In this document: piece after piece, positions 53,786 through 62,204 of the stretch
Numbering within the stretch: the first letter of the stretch is position 1
Layout: each line of letters opens with the position of its first letter
DNA from: JAFEBO01 sp050730655
Lineage (GTDB): Bacteria; Planctomycetota; Phycisphaerae; Phycisphaerales; UBA1924
NCBI GenBank assembly: GCA_050730655.1
Contig: JBOHNL010000005.1
Coordinates: 620,001 to 684,000 of the forward strand
Direction: 5' to 3'
DNA: 64,000 nucleotides
The notes under the pieces: generated by a model
What the model saw: the letters and a program-made list of their open reading frames with translations, nothing else
Database searches by the model: none
What the model was told of the DNA's origin: nothing
Position numbers and translations under genes: made by a program

Positions 53786-54430
53786 ATGCCCGATCCGAAC
53801 CAATCGCCCGGTTTTTCACGGCGATCGTTTATCAAAACTGTCGGAGTTTCGGCAACGGTGACGACCCTCGCGGGCCTCGCCGAGGCGCATGCCGCGGCAC
53901 GGGAAAAGGAAGAGAGCGACGCGCTTCAAGGGCCCGGTCCCGTCGCCATGGCATTCACAATCAATGGCAAGGCCGCCGAAGCGCTGGCTGAACCATCGAC
54001 GACGCTTGCCGAAGTGCTTCGGTACAGCCTGGGACTGACGGGAACGAAGATCATCTGCGATCGCGGGTCGTGCGGCGGATGCTCGGTGATTGTCAACGGC
54101 AAGCTGCTCAACGCGTGCATGACGCTCGCTATCGATGTTCAGGGCGCGACGATCACGACGGTAGAGGGGATCGCCTCGGGTGGCAATCTCGATCCGGTGC
54201 AGGAGTCGTTCCTGCGCCACGATGCGCTGCAGTGCGGATATTGCACGCCGGGGTTCATCGTCGCGACGCGGGTGTTGCTCAACGACGTGCCCAAGCCGAC
54301 GCTTGAACACATCAAGAAAGCGCTGGGCGGGAATATCTGCCGCTGCGGCACGTACACGAACATCTTTAACGCCGCGCTCGAGGCATCGGGCCAGGCTCCG
54401 ATCATGGATCAGAACGGAGTGCGGGCATGA
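53786..54430 (+). CDS. Tat-exported [2Fe-2S] subunit of a PaoA-like molybdenum oxidoreductase
   Basis: 214 aa, ATG with AAGGA upstream. Twin-arginine signal SRRSFIKTVGVSATVTTLAG at residues 10-30. A plant-type [2Fe-2S] domain (CDRGSCGGCSVIVNG, then LNAC) is followed by the alpha-helical second cluster domain (QCGYCTPGF, GNICRCGTY). All eight cluster Cys are present. This is the plan of E. coli PaoA (YagT), whose Tat signal carries the whole complex to the periplasm. First gene of a four-gene operon joined by ATGA overlaps. Confidence 0.94.
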   Translation: MPDPNQSPGFSRRSFIKTVGVSATVTTLAGLAEAHAAAREKEESDALQGPGPVAMAFTINGKAAEALAEPSTTLAEVLRYSLGLTGTKIICDRGSCGGCSVIVNGKLLNACMTLAIDVQGATITTVEGIASGGNLDPVQESFLRHDALQCGYCTPGFIVATRVLLNDVPKPTLEHIKKALGGNICRCGTYTNIFNAALEASGQAPIMDQNGVRA

Positions 54431-56526
54431 AGACCGATGTTGCGCCAGTCATTCCCGCGGGCCCATTCTTGATTCCAACGCAGATGCCCACGGCGAATCG
54501 GCCCATGAATATGGGCCAGTCGATGGACGACAACACATCCCGGCTCGACGGTGTGGCCAAGATTACCGGCCGCGCAAAGTACTCAAGCGACATGCTGCTT
54601 CCCAACGGGATGTTCGCGCGATTCGTGCGATGCCCGTTCGGCGCGGCAAGTCTCGAAAGCGTGGATGATGCCGACGCGAAGAAAATCCCCGGCGTCCTGC
54701 AGATTGATATCCAGCCGAAGGAGTGTCAGTACGACGGTCAGCCGGTGGGGCACGTTGCCGCGGAAACGCCCATGATCCTCGATCGAGCGCTCAAAGCTCT
54801 CAAGCTGAACTGGAAGAAGCTTCCGGTCAAGACACAGATTGCCGACACGATCAAAGCAGAGATGCCGCAGGGCGCGGTTGAGGGTGCTGACTTCACGGTT
54901 TCCGCAATCTATTCGACTCCGGTGCAGACGCACTCGTCGCTCGAAACACACGGGGGCGTGGTCGATCATCGGGGCGATAAGGCAACGGTCTACGCATCGA
55001 CGCAGGGAACTTCATCGGTGCGCGACGGCTTCGGCGATGCGATCGGGCTGAAGCAGTCTGATTTTGAGGTGATTTGCGAGTATGTGGGCGGCGGCTTCGG
55101 CTCGAAACTCGGCGGGCCGGGCAAGGAACTCATGCTGGCGGCAAAATTGTCGCAGCAGTTCAAGCGGCCGGCGTATGTGATGTGCAATCGCGCAGAGGAA
55201 CATCTCGACACCGGCAATCGCCCATCGAGCATGACAAGTGTCCAGATCGGGCTCAAGAAGGATGGCTCGGTTGTTGGTGGTGAAGTCCACACGTGGGGCG
55301 GCACGGGTGTTGCAAAGGGCGGCGGGGGCGTTTCGATCCCTTCCGGCCGCTACACGTTTCAAGGCGTCAATAAGAATCACCTCGATGTCCAATTCAATGG
55401 CGGTGGGCCGCGCGCGTTCCGTGCGCCGGGTCATCCGCAGGCCGCGTTTGCCGAAGAACTGATGCTTGATGAAGCAGCGGCGATGATCGGGATGGACCCG
55501 TTTGCGCTCAAGAGCAAACTCGCGCGCGATGACACGTATCGCGCCATGATGGAAACCGGCGCGAAGCTGATCGGCTGGAACGATCGCAAGCCCAATGGAT
55601 CGCAGAAGTCGGTGATGCGGACCGGATACGGCATCGGCATTGGTGGCTGGGGAAGCGCGCCGCCCGGCGGCAATGCCGAGGTGGTGATCCATCAGGATGG
55701 CTCGGTCGAGACCCGCACGGGCACGCAGGACATCGGGACTGGACAGCGAACCACGATGGGAATCTGCACAGCGGATGCGATTGGGATTCCGCTGAGTCTT
55801 GTCAATGTGCAGATCGGGCGATCAACGCTGCCACCGGGTCCGGGCTCGGGCGGCTCGGTCACGTCACCCACAACGGCGCCGACGATGATGGCGGCTGCCA
55901 TGGCCGCAAAGGGCAAATTGCTCGCGGCACTCGCGCAGCAGACGAACGAAAAGTCCGAGGATTTCAGCGTAAAAGACGCGACGATTCTGCGCCGGGGCGA
56001 GAAGTTCATGGCGTGGAAAGACGCGTGCGCGAAGCTGACGGCAGATGGCGTGATGGGTTCGGCGAGCACGGGCGACCGGGGCGAGGGCGCCTCGCAGGGC
56101 GTGCAGTTCGTGCAGGTTGTGATCGATACCGAGACCGGGATCATCCATCCCAAGCACGTGATCGCGATTCAGTCGTGCGGGCGGGTGATCTGCCGCAAGA
56201 CGGCGGAGAGCCAGATCATCGGAGGCGTGATTCAGGGATTGTCGTACGGGCTCTTTGAGAACAAGATCCTGGATCGCAATATCGGCGCGATGGTGAACCC
56301 GAATTTTGAGTGGTACAAGATTCTGGGTCCGAACGACATGCCGCATATTCAGCCCGTGCTCTGGTTGCAGGGGCAGACGGGCGTAAAGGCGCTTGGCGAA
56401 CCACCGAATATTCCGACGGCCGGTGCGCTCGCGTGCGCCGTGTTCAATGCGCTCGGTTCGCCGATCCGTCACCTGCCGATGACGCCCGACAAGGTGCTGA
56501 TGGCACTGGAAGGAGCGCGATCATGA
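54427..56526 (+). CDS. Molybdopterin-binding catalytic subunit, PaoC/xanthine-dehydrogenase family
   Basis: 699 aa, ATG overlapping the previous TGA. Oxidises aldehydes or N-heterocycles at a molybdenum cofactor. Motifs: DGVAKITGRAKYSSDM (small aldehyde oxidase hammerhead domain), VGGGFGSKLGGPGKELMLAA, GPRAFRAPGHPQAAFAEELM, then the C-terminal GVKALGEPPN with the catalytic Glu. The length fits PaoC (732 aa) better than full xanthine dehydrogenase. It has no signal peptide of its own, as expected if it is exported folded with the Tat-borne Fe-S subunit. Subunit order is Fe-S, Mo, FAD rather than Fe-S, FAD, Mo as in paoABC. Confidence 0.94.
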   Translation: MKTDVAPVIPAGPFLIPTQMPTANRPMNMGQSMDDNTSRLDGVAKITGRAKYSSDMLLPNGMFARFVRCPFGAASLESVDDADAKKIPGVLQIDIQPKECQYDGQPVGHVAAETPMILDRALKALKLNWKKLPVKTQIADTIKAEMPQGAVEGADFTVSAIYSTPVQTHSSLETHGGVVDHRGDKATVYASTQGTSSVRDGFGDAIGLKQSDFEVICEYVGGGFGSKLGGPGKELMLAAKLSQQFKRPAYVMCNRAEEHLDTGNRPSSMTSVQIGLKKDGSVVGGEVHTWGGTGVAKGGGGVSIPSGRYTFQGVNKNHLDVQFNGGGPRAFRAPGHPQAAFAEELMLDEAAAMIGMDPFALKSKLARDDTYRAMMETGAKLIGWNDRKPNGSQKSVMRTGYGIGIGGWGSAPPGGNAEVVIHQDGSVETRTGTQDIGTGQRTTMGICTADAIGIPLSLVNVQIGRSTLPPGPGSGGSVTSPTTAPTMMAAAMAAKGKLLAALAQQTNEKSEDFSVKDATILRRGEKFMAWKDACAKLTADGVMGSASTGDRGEGASQGVQFVQVVIDTETGIIHPKHVIAIQSCGRVICRKTAESQIIGGVIQGLSYGLFENKILDRNIGAMVNPNFEWYKILGPNDMPHIQPVLWLQGQTGVKALGEPPNIPTAGALACAVFNALGSPIRHLPMTPDKVLMALEGARS

Positions 56527-57524
56527 ACAGCTTTGCGATTGCTGTTCCGAGATCGTTCGACGATGCATCAAAGATGCTGGCCGACAAGAAGTACAGCCTC
56601 GCCGTGGTGAAAGCGGGGGGCATCGATTTGATCGATCACCTCAAAGAAGGCCTCATATCACCCGACGTGCTGGTGGATGTCCGCCACCTGCGCAGCGGCA
56701 AGGGCGGCGACCAGATTTCGACTTCCGGGAACGAGATTCGCATCGAAGCGATCACAACGCTCGCGGAAATTGCGGCATCGCCGGCACTTCGCGAGGCAGC
56801 GCCGGTGTTGGCTCAATCGGTTGAGAACGCCGCTTCACCCGCGGTGCGGAATGCCGCGACGGCAGCCGGGAATCTGCTGCAGCGACCCCGCTGTTGGTAC
56901 TACCGCAACGAGCAGTTCAACTGCCTGAAAAAGGGCGGCGCGACGTGCTTTGCGGTCGAGGGCGAGAATCGGTATCACGCGATCTTCGGTGATGGGCCGT
57001 GCCACATTGTGCACCCGTCGAATCTCGCGCCGGCGCTCTGGGTCTGCGACGCGACGATTTGCACGGCGGGAACCGAGCAACCGAGCATCCCGATTCGCTG
57101 CCTCTATCACACACCGGACAAAGGAGTGCGGACGGAGAGCAACCTTCAGCCGGGCGCCGTGATCACGCACATCACCTGCAAGCCGGCAAAGGCAAGCGGG
57201 TTTTACGCGATCAAGGAAAAACAATCCTTCGACTGGCCAGTGGTCTCCGTGGCGGTGGCGCTCGAACTCGATGGAACGGTCATCAAGAGCGCGGTCGTTT
57301 GCGCGGGCGCCGTGGCGCCGATTCCGTGGGAACTTCGTAATGTGGCTGGCGCGCTGCGGGGCGTGGATGTCGCGGATGATGCCGCGCTGACGAAAGCCTG
57401 CGCAGGGGCCGCGGCAGGCGCGAAGCCGATGACAGACAACGCGTACAAAGTGAAACTGCTCCCGGTCGCAGTGAAGCGGTCCGTGCTGATCGCGGCCGGG
57501 CGAAAACTGGAGGTGGAATCATGA
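56523..57524 (+). CDS. FAD and [4Fe-4S] subunit, PaoB/CutM-like
   Basis: 333 aa, ATG overlapping the previous TGA. FAD-binding (PCMH) domain: YSLAVVKAGGIDLIDHLKEG, then ATAAGNLLQRPRCWYYRNEQ. Cys124, Cys134, Cys142 and Cys160 lie in a loop at the place where PaoB and 4-hydroxybenzoyl-CoA reductase beta subunits bind an extra [4Fe-4S] cluster. The C-terminal CO-dehydrogenase-flavoprotein-type domain (SFDWPVVSVAVALEL) follows. It therefore links the Mo/2Fe-2S subunits to an external electron acceptor. Confidence 0.93.
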   Translation: MNSFAIAVPRSFDDASKMLADKKYSLAVVKAGGIDLIDHLKEGLISPDVLVDVRHLRSGKGGDQISTSGNEIRIEAITTLAEIAASPALREAAPVLAQSVENAASPAVRNAATAAGNLLQRPRCWYYRNEQFNCLKKGGATCFAVEGENRYHAIFGDGPCHIVHPSNLAPALWVCDATICTAGTEQPSIPIRCLYHTPDKGVRTESNLQPGAVITHITCKPAKASGFYAIKEKQSFDWPVVSVAVALELDGTVIKSAVVCAGAVAPIPWELRNVAGALRGVDVADDAALTKACAGAAAGAKPMTDNAYKVKLLPVAVKRSVLIAAGRKLEVES

Positions 57525-57787
57525 ACTTTGATGCTCCGCTCCAAATGAAGCCATGCTGCCTGAACATGCGGCACAAGATGATGTATTGCGATTCGAGGCA
57601 AGCGGCCCCGGGCATGATCGATGCCGAGTCGGATACCCGGGTTTTGCTGTGCGTTTTGACGCAGGAAGTGCTTGGGCCGGACGACAAACCTGTGAGCGCG
57701 CAATCGTGCTGTGCGGATCGGCCGTGCTATCGGGGAACTACGGCGCCCTCGTCGTGGGAGAATCCCCCGCAGACCCATCGGGCTTGA
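57521..57787 (+). CDS. Small Cys-rich protein coupled to the PaoABC-like operon
   Basis: 88 aa, ATG overlapping the FAD-subunit TGA, so it is the fourth translationally coupled gene. Seven Cys at 12, 13, 23, 44, 63, 64 and 69 (MKPCCLNMRHKMMYC, VLLCVLTQ, SCCADRPCY) with several His and Met suggest metal or Fe-S binding. No signal peptide. It is not an XdhC/PaoD-type maturation factor, which is the usual fourth gene of such operons and is about 300 aa. I do not recognise a family. Possible roles: an additional electron-transfer subunit, a metallochaperone or an assembly factor (inference from position). Confidence 0.75.
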   Translation: MNFDAPLQMKPCCLNMRHKMMYCDSRQAAPGMIDAESDTRVLLCVLTQEVLGPDDKPVSAQSCCADRPCYRGTTAPSSWENPPQTHRA

Positions 57788-57809
57788 CGCGTCTTCAACG
57801 CACCAAAAG

Positions 57810-57833
57810 GATCACGGCGATTTCGCCGTGATC
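57810..57833 (-). terminator. Hairpin overlapping a stop codon, probable terminator
   Basis: Perfect 11-bp stem GATCACGGCGA/TCGCCGTGATC around TT. Read on the minus strand it is followed by CTTTT, and the stop codon of the minus-strand gene ending at 57812 lies inside it. It may terminate both this gene and the oxidoreductase operon. Confidence 0.65.
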
Positions 57834-59158
57834 TTGATGTCTTCGAAAATGATGTCGGGCCCTGTCCACATCCAGTCCATTTCGATGTTTTGTTCCGCGG
57901 CAGTGACCGACGGCTTCAACACGACGTCGATTGAGTCAGCATTCAGTTCCTTGGATTCGAAGCCAATTCCGTAGCTGCTGTTGCTGCCCATTAGAAACGA
58001 AATTTTTCCAATTGGGATAAGTGCGCCCAAGTTCGATCCTGAGCGAACTCGCCCGAAGACATCGAACGCGATATTCGCTGGCGGATTGGACGCGTCGATC
58101 ATGCACTGCGTGTATCCGCCCGACCGATTCTGAAAGGGAGAGATTTGCAGCGATTGACGGACTTTGGCGGCAAGCGATACGTCCTCGCGCACCTCGATGA
58201 TGTTGGCGTTTTCGCCAAGAAATTCAACGTCGTCCGTAAAGTCAAGGTCCCATGTGCCAAGGACGTTCTCGGTGTTTGGATCGAGCACTTCAAATCGCCA
58301 GGTCAGAATCAGCTTGGCTTTTCCAGGCGGCGCTTCGACTTTGATGCTTGTCGCCGTACCGGAAGATCCAGCCCCAGTGAGTGTGGTCGTCGATCCGAGC
58401 TGATCACTCAGGAAAAATTCCTTCCCATCAAATCGGACATCCACCAGGCCGTACCGAACTCTCGCTTGAGCGCCCGAGCCGGGCGATACGCCGAGTTGCG
58501 GCCCGGCGACGATCAGTCCAAAGGGCACTTCTGTTCCTTGGCGCATCTTCCTGCGGTGGCGGTCGAGCGGCACGATGGTGTACCGGACATAGTCGACCCA
58601 TTCGACGTCGGAGACTTTCCCCGCGGAGCGTGCGGATTCGAGGATCTCGCTCCAACCTTGACTCCATGCGCTCGAATTCGTGCGGCGCCGCAAAACTGCG
58701 GCGGCCCGAGCAAGTGATTCAAGCTGGCCGTCCGTGAGCGAGTTTGCGCGAATGCGTTTGTTGAGTTCGGCCAGCGCCGCCCCGGAGCGTGCGGGTGCGC
58801 CCTGCAGCGCTTCGGCCTGAAGCAGCCAGACAGGTTTGATCGAGTCGAAGTTGAACTTCGTTGCGGCGAGCGTGCCCGCTGCGACGCCGATGAAAAGCGG
58901 GATCGAAGTAAGCACAATTCCGAGCGAGAAAAGGCCGCGAGAGCGGATTCGCTTTTGCGTACGAGCGCGGGGGTCTGAGAGCGACGCGCCGCACTCGGGG
59001 CACGCGCTCGCCGATCCCAGGCCGGCAAGATCAAATCCGCAGGCGCGACAGAGCGTCGACCCGGAGACGAGTGTTCCTCGGATTGCGGCGATGAGAGCGA
59101 CGAGCCCGATCAGGCCGATGGCTGCAAGCGCGAGAATGGCGATAAATATGAAAGACAT
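57812..59158 (-). CDS. Zinc-ribbon membrane protein of unknown function
   Basis: 448 aa from ATG 59158 (MSFIFIAILALAAIGLIGLV); a longer start is possible but poorly protein-like. One N-terminal helix, a zinc ribbon CRACGFDLAGLG...ACPECGASL at about residues 37-60, a second membrane helix (LGIVLTSIPLFIGVAAGTLA), then about 330 residues of exported beta-rich sequence (FGLIVAGPQLGV, KLILTWRFEVLD). The ribbon is a type repeatedly seen in membrane proteins of Phycisphaerae. Function unknown. Confidence 0.8.
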   Translation of the reverse strand: MSFIFIAILALAAIGLIGLVALIAAIRGTLVSGSTLCRACGFDLAGLGSASACPECGASLSDPRARTQKRIRSRGLFSLGIVLTSIPLFIGVAAGTLAATKFNFDSIKPVWLLQAEALQGAPARSGAALAELNKRIRANSLTDGQLESLARAAAVLRRRTNSSAWSQGWSEILESARSAGKVSDVEWVDYVRYTIVPLDRHRRKMRQGTEVPFGLIVAGPQLGVSPGSGAQARVRYGLVDVRFDGKEFFLSDQLGSTTTLTGAGSSGTATSIKVEAPPGKAKLILTWRFEVLDPNTENVLGTWDLDFTDDVEFLGENANIIEVREDVSLAAKVRQSLQISPFQNRSGGYTQCMIDASNPPANIAFDVFGRVRSGSNLGALIPIGKISFLMGSNSSYGIGFESKELNADSIDVVLKPSVTAAEQNIEMDWMWTGPDIIFEDIKITAKSP

Positions 59159-59325
59159 GTGATCCGCGCCAGTGGTGGCGAGCGCGGACCACATGCTAAC
59201 AAACGCGAAGTAACTCAATCGCCCGGCCAAGAAGTCCGCCGGCGGGATGCCGGCGGACTTGGGACGAGTCTCCGGTTCAAACGGACCCGGAGACGGGTGG
59301 GGATTGGGTGAATGACGCTGGCGAT

Positions 59326-59832
59326 TTACATGGGCTTGTTGTCGCTGCCGCCATGATCCTTGTTGCTGCGATGGCCTAGATCGTCTTCGCCATGCTTGGC
59401 GGATTCGTTCTCGCCCTTACGCACGGCCTTGCCGATTCCGGTGGCGGAGTCGTCGTCCTGATTATCGCGTCCGGCGCGCGAGTCATTTCCTTTCACGGGC
59501 GTGCCCTGCTTCTCGGCGGAGTCGCTCGCTGATTTGGAGTGACCCGCCTGCCCGAACTGAGACTTGCCCTGTTGCTGTTGAGTCGCTGTGCCGCCCTTGC
59601 TCGAGTCGAGCGCGGAGCCGGCGTTCTGCGGAAGCTTGCCGGGTTGGCCGGCCGGGCGGGACGGATCAATGTCGCGTCCGGCGCTGCGCTGACCCTGATC
59701 CTGGCCGCGGTTCGAATCCTGTTTTTGGCCTTGGTTGCTCTGGCCCTGCTGCTGCCCTTGCTGCTGGCCTTGTTTTTGGCCCGAGTTTTGGCCCGAATTC
59801 TGGCCAGGGTTCTGATTGGTGTTATTCACCAT
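59326..59832 (-). CDS. Low-complexity Gln/Gly/Asn/Ser-rich protein, probably disordered
   Basis: 168 aa from ATG 59832, which has CAGGAG 10 bases upstream; a longer in-frame start lacks such a site. Short degenerate repeats (GQNSGQNSGQKQGQQQGQQQ) give way to a charged, Lys/Asp/Gly-rich end (GKAVRKGENESAKHGEDD, HGGSDNKPM). Almost no hydrophobic residues, so intrinsically disordered. Such hydrophilic proteins are often linked to desiccation or salt stress, or to phase separation; that is inference only. Followed by no clear terminator. Confidence 0.7.
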   Translation of the reverse strand: MVNNTNQNPGQNSGQNSGQKQGQQQGQQQGQSNQGQKQDSNRGQDQGQRSAGRDIDPSRPAGQPGKLPQNAGSALDSSKGGTATQQQQGKSQFGQAGHSKSASDSAEKQGTPVKGNDSRAGRDNQDDDSATGIGKAVRKGENESAKHGEDDLGHRSNKDHGGSDNKPM

Positions 59833-59934
59833 GGTCGCAAACTCCTGCATGGGAGCGATTGTGATCGCTCCGAGATTTTGGAAAGAACCGACACAAAACG
59901 CAGTCGAATTTCGCGCAGTCACGATGCCGTGCAG

Positions 59935-60084
59935 CTAGCCACCGACGCAGCTCTTGATCAGGAAAAATAAAACGATGAGTGGGATTGGAACCCCGATCAG
60001 CCACAGCAGGATCGCTGTGCGTGCTTTTCCCGATCGTGCTTCCCCGATCAGGTGAGTCGTCGATTCGTCCGTTTCGTTTGCCAT
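59935..60084 (-). CDS. Small membrane protein (49 aa)
   Basis: Starts MANETDESTTHLIGEARSGK, with GAGG 6-9 bases upstream, and ends in one membrane helix, ILLWLIGVPIPLIVLFFLIK, and SCVGG. It lies about 100 bases upstream of the low-complexity protein gene on the same strand, and the pair may be co-expressed. The Pro-containing helix recalls small stress-induced membrane peptides of the Pmp3 type only loosely; I do not assign a family. Confidence 0.6.
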   Translation of the reverse strand: MANETDESTTHLIGEARSGKARTAILLWLIGVPIPLIVLFFLIKSCVGG

Positions 60085-60303
60085 TGTCCTCTTTCTTCCG
60101 TGGTGTACTGCATCAACACAAGTACATTGCGTCCCGGAAGTGACGAATTCGTGACCGAGCAATGAGGTTTTGCTCATGGTTTCGCGGAAACAGAGTGCGA
60201 ACACAAGGCGATCCGAAAAGACCGGCGGAAAAATCTGCGGCACATCGCGCATGCAACATGCGACGTGCATCGGCGTCGTTTCGCGAGGGCGAATGGCGTG
60301 CAG

Positions 60304-61059
60304 CTACTGAGCGTTCTTGAGCGAGCGCTTTTCAGAGTGGCGAACGATGTTGCCCGTCGCCAGATAGACGATGTCTTCGGCGACGTTCGTCATGAGATCG
60401 GCGACGCGTTCGAGTTCGCGGCCGATGCGATACATGTACATCCCGATCGTCATCGCGCTGTCGGTGCGGCCCTCGGCGCGGATGTATTCCTGCACTTCTT
60501 CGAAGAGCCGCCGGTCGAGCTTGTCGATCACTTCGTCGGAGCGAACGAGCGAGCGGGCGCCCTCTACATCTTCATCCAGCACGGCGCGAAGGAGCTGATG
60601 GCACATCAGGGGCACGCGCTGTGCAAGCTCGTTCAGCGCGGTCGGCCAGCGGGGCATGCCCGGAGACTGCTGCGAGATCTTGTTTGCGACCTTGGCGATC
60701 GAACTGGCATGATCGGCCACGCGCTCGATGTCGTTGTTGACCTTCAGCACAAACGTAATCGCGCGAAAGTCGCGGGCAAAGAGATGATGCAGCGCGAGTA
60801 TCTCGTAGCATTCCTGCTCGATCGCGACTTCTTCCGCATCGACGCGATCGTCTTGGCGGCGAACAGCCTTCGCGGCGACCACATCGAGCTTGAAGAGCGC
60901 ATCGACCGCGGCATCGAGCATCGCCATCGCGATACTGGCTTCGCGAACCAGGCGACGCTTGAGCGCGATGATGCGGCGCTCGTACGTGAACTTATGGTCG
61001 TCGAGCGAGCGGGGAGCGGGCTCGGAGTTACGCTGCGGAATTGAATCGGATTCGGCCAT
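60304..61059 (-). CDS. phoU: Phosphate signalling complex protein PhoU
   Basis: 251 aa. Two PhoU three-helix bundles: FTYERRIIALKRRLVREASI with NDIERVADHASSIAKVA, and LMCHQLLRAVLDEDVEGARS with RELERVADLMTNVAEDIVYL. The E/DxxxD metal-binding patterns are present in both. PhoU negatively regulates the PstSCAB phosphate transporter and the PhoR/PhoB response. No pst or pho genes are adjacent, so it is solitary here. Confidence 0.95.
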   Translation of the reverse strand: MAESDSIPQRNSEPAPRSLDDHKFTYERRIIALKRRLVREASIAMAMLDAAVDALFKLDVVAAKAVRRQDDRVDAEEVAIEQECYEILALHHLFARDFRAITFVLKVNNDIERVADHASSIAKVANKISQQSPGMPRWPTALNELAQRVPLMCHQLLRAVLDEDVEGARSLVRSDEVIDKLDRRLFEEVQEYIRAEGRTDSAMTIGMYMYRIGRELERVADLMTNVAEDIVYLATGNIVRHSEKRSLKNAQ

Positions 61060-61099
61060 GGAATTCGCGTGCCAGTCTAGCCGAGTCTTCGCGATCGGT

Positions 61100-61948
61100 T
61101 CAGGTCAGAGCGCGCCGGATAGCCGCGAGACTTGCGAGAAGCGAGGGGACGCCGTCGAGCGGGAGCATCGTGCTTGCATCCGACAACGCCTTCGCCGGAT
61201 TCGGGTGACACTCAATGAACACCGCGTGCACTCCCGCGGCAACCGCGGCCCGCGCGAGTAGCGGGGCGCGATCCGGGCGGCCACCGGTTTGTTCGCCCGC
61301 GCCGGGAAGCTGCGTGCTGTGCGTGCAATCGAAACAGACGGGTGGAGGCGCGTCGACGCCTTTGCCCTTGAGGTCGATGAGATCGCCGAGGCCGAGGAAG
61401 TCATTGACGAGGCGGCCGTAGCCAAAGAACGTGCCCCGCTCGGTGGACATGGTGTTGGTGCAGCCCGATTCTGCGAGCTTGCGGTGCGGCCCGGTCATCT
61501 CGCCCGGGGAAAGGAACTGGCCTTTCTTAACATTCACGGCGCGGTTGTGGGCTGCCGCGGATTTGCCCGCCGCGAAGAGCAGGTCGGTCTGGCGGCAGAG
61601 AAAGGCCGGGATCTGCAGCAGGTCGATGTGTCGGGCCGCGGGCTCGGCCTGCTCGGGGGCGTGGATATCTGTGGTGGAGGGGACGCCAAGCTCCTTGGCG
61701 ATCGAGGCGATCCAATCCAGACCCTTTTCAAGCCCCGGCCCGCGGGGCGAGGAGACGCTGGAGCGATTGGCCTTGTCGAAGGAGGCCTTGAAGATGTAGG
61801 AAAGCCCAGCAGCCCGGCAGGCGTCGCGGACGGTCCGTCCGATCTCAAGGCCCATCTCGCGCGATTCAATCACGCAGGGTCCGGCGATAACGGCGAGGGG
61901 CTGGCCGGGGCCAACAGAGACAGGGCCGACTTTGCAGAGGCGGGGCAT
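61100..61948 (-). CDS. kdsA: 3-deoxy-8-phosphooctulonate (Kdo-8-P) synthase
   Basis: 282 aa from ATG 61948 (MPRLCKVGPVSVGPGQPLAV). Condenses PEP with arabinose-5-phosphate on the way to Kdo of lipopolysaccharide. Signature stretches: VIAGPCVIESREM, YIFKASFDKANRSSVSSPRG, PSTTDIHAPEQAEPAARHID, LLQIPAFLCRQTDLL, VKKGQFLSPGEMT and VCFDCTHSTQLPG. VNVKKGQFLSPGEM has the active-site Lys. Full length for the family. The only Kdo gene in the window; kdsB, kdsD and waaA are not visible. Confidence 0.97.
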   Translation of the reverse strand: MPRLCKVGPVSVGPGQPLAVIAGPCVIESREMGLEIGRTVRDACRAAGLSYIFKASFDKANRSSVSSPRGPGLEKGLDWIASIAKELGVPSTTDIHAPEQAEPAARHIDLLQIPAFLCRQTDLLFAAGKSAAAHNRAVNVKKGQFLSPGEMTGPHRKLAESGCTNTMSTERGTFFGYGRLVNDFLGLGDLIDLKGKGVDAPPPVCFDCTHSTQLPGAGEQTGGRPDRAPLLARAAVAAGVHAVFIECHPNPAKALSDASTMLPLDGVPSLLASLAAIRRALT

Positions 61949-62113
61949 GGGGAATCGTAGAGGGATGGGGGAACGCGGAGTGCGGAACTCGGAACGGGAA
62001 GGGGGAGGCAATTTCGGATTTCGGAATGAAATGCGCCGAAAGCAGCGTCGCATCGAGGCGTTTTCATCTCAAGCAGCTGGTGACCGCCCAAGTCACTCGA
62101 ACTACCAGCGACT

Positions 62114-62145
62114 GACCGTACGAGCCCGAACGAAGTGAGTGGCAC
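62114..62145 (+). repeat. CCGTACGAGCCC dispersed repeat, copy 2
   Basis: CCGTACGAGCCCGAACGAAG then TGAGTGGCACC, in the 256-base gap upstream of kdsA. Related to copies at 45001 and 62952. The remainder of the gap (61949-62204) is G-rich and shows no gene. Confidence 0.65.
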
Positions 62146-62204
62146 CGTTGCAGTCGGACTACGGATCGCTTCGAAGACTTGTGCAAATCCACGACCCCGC
62201 CGAG

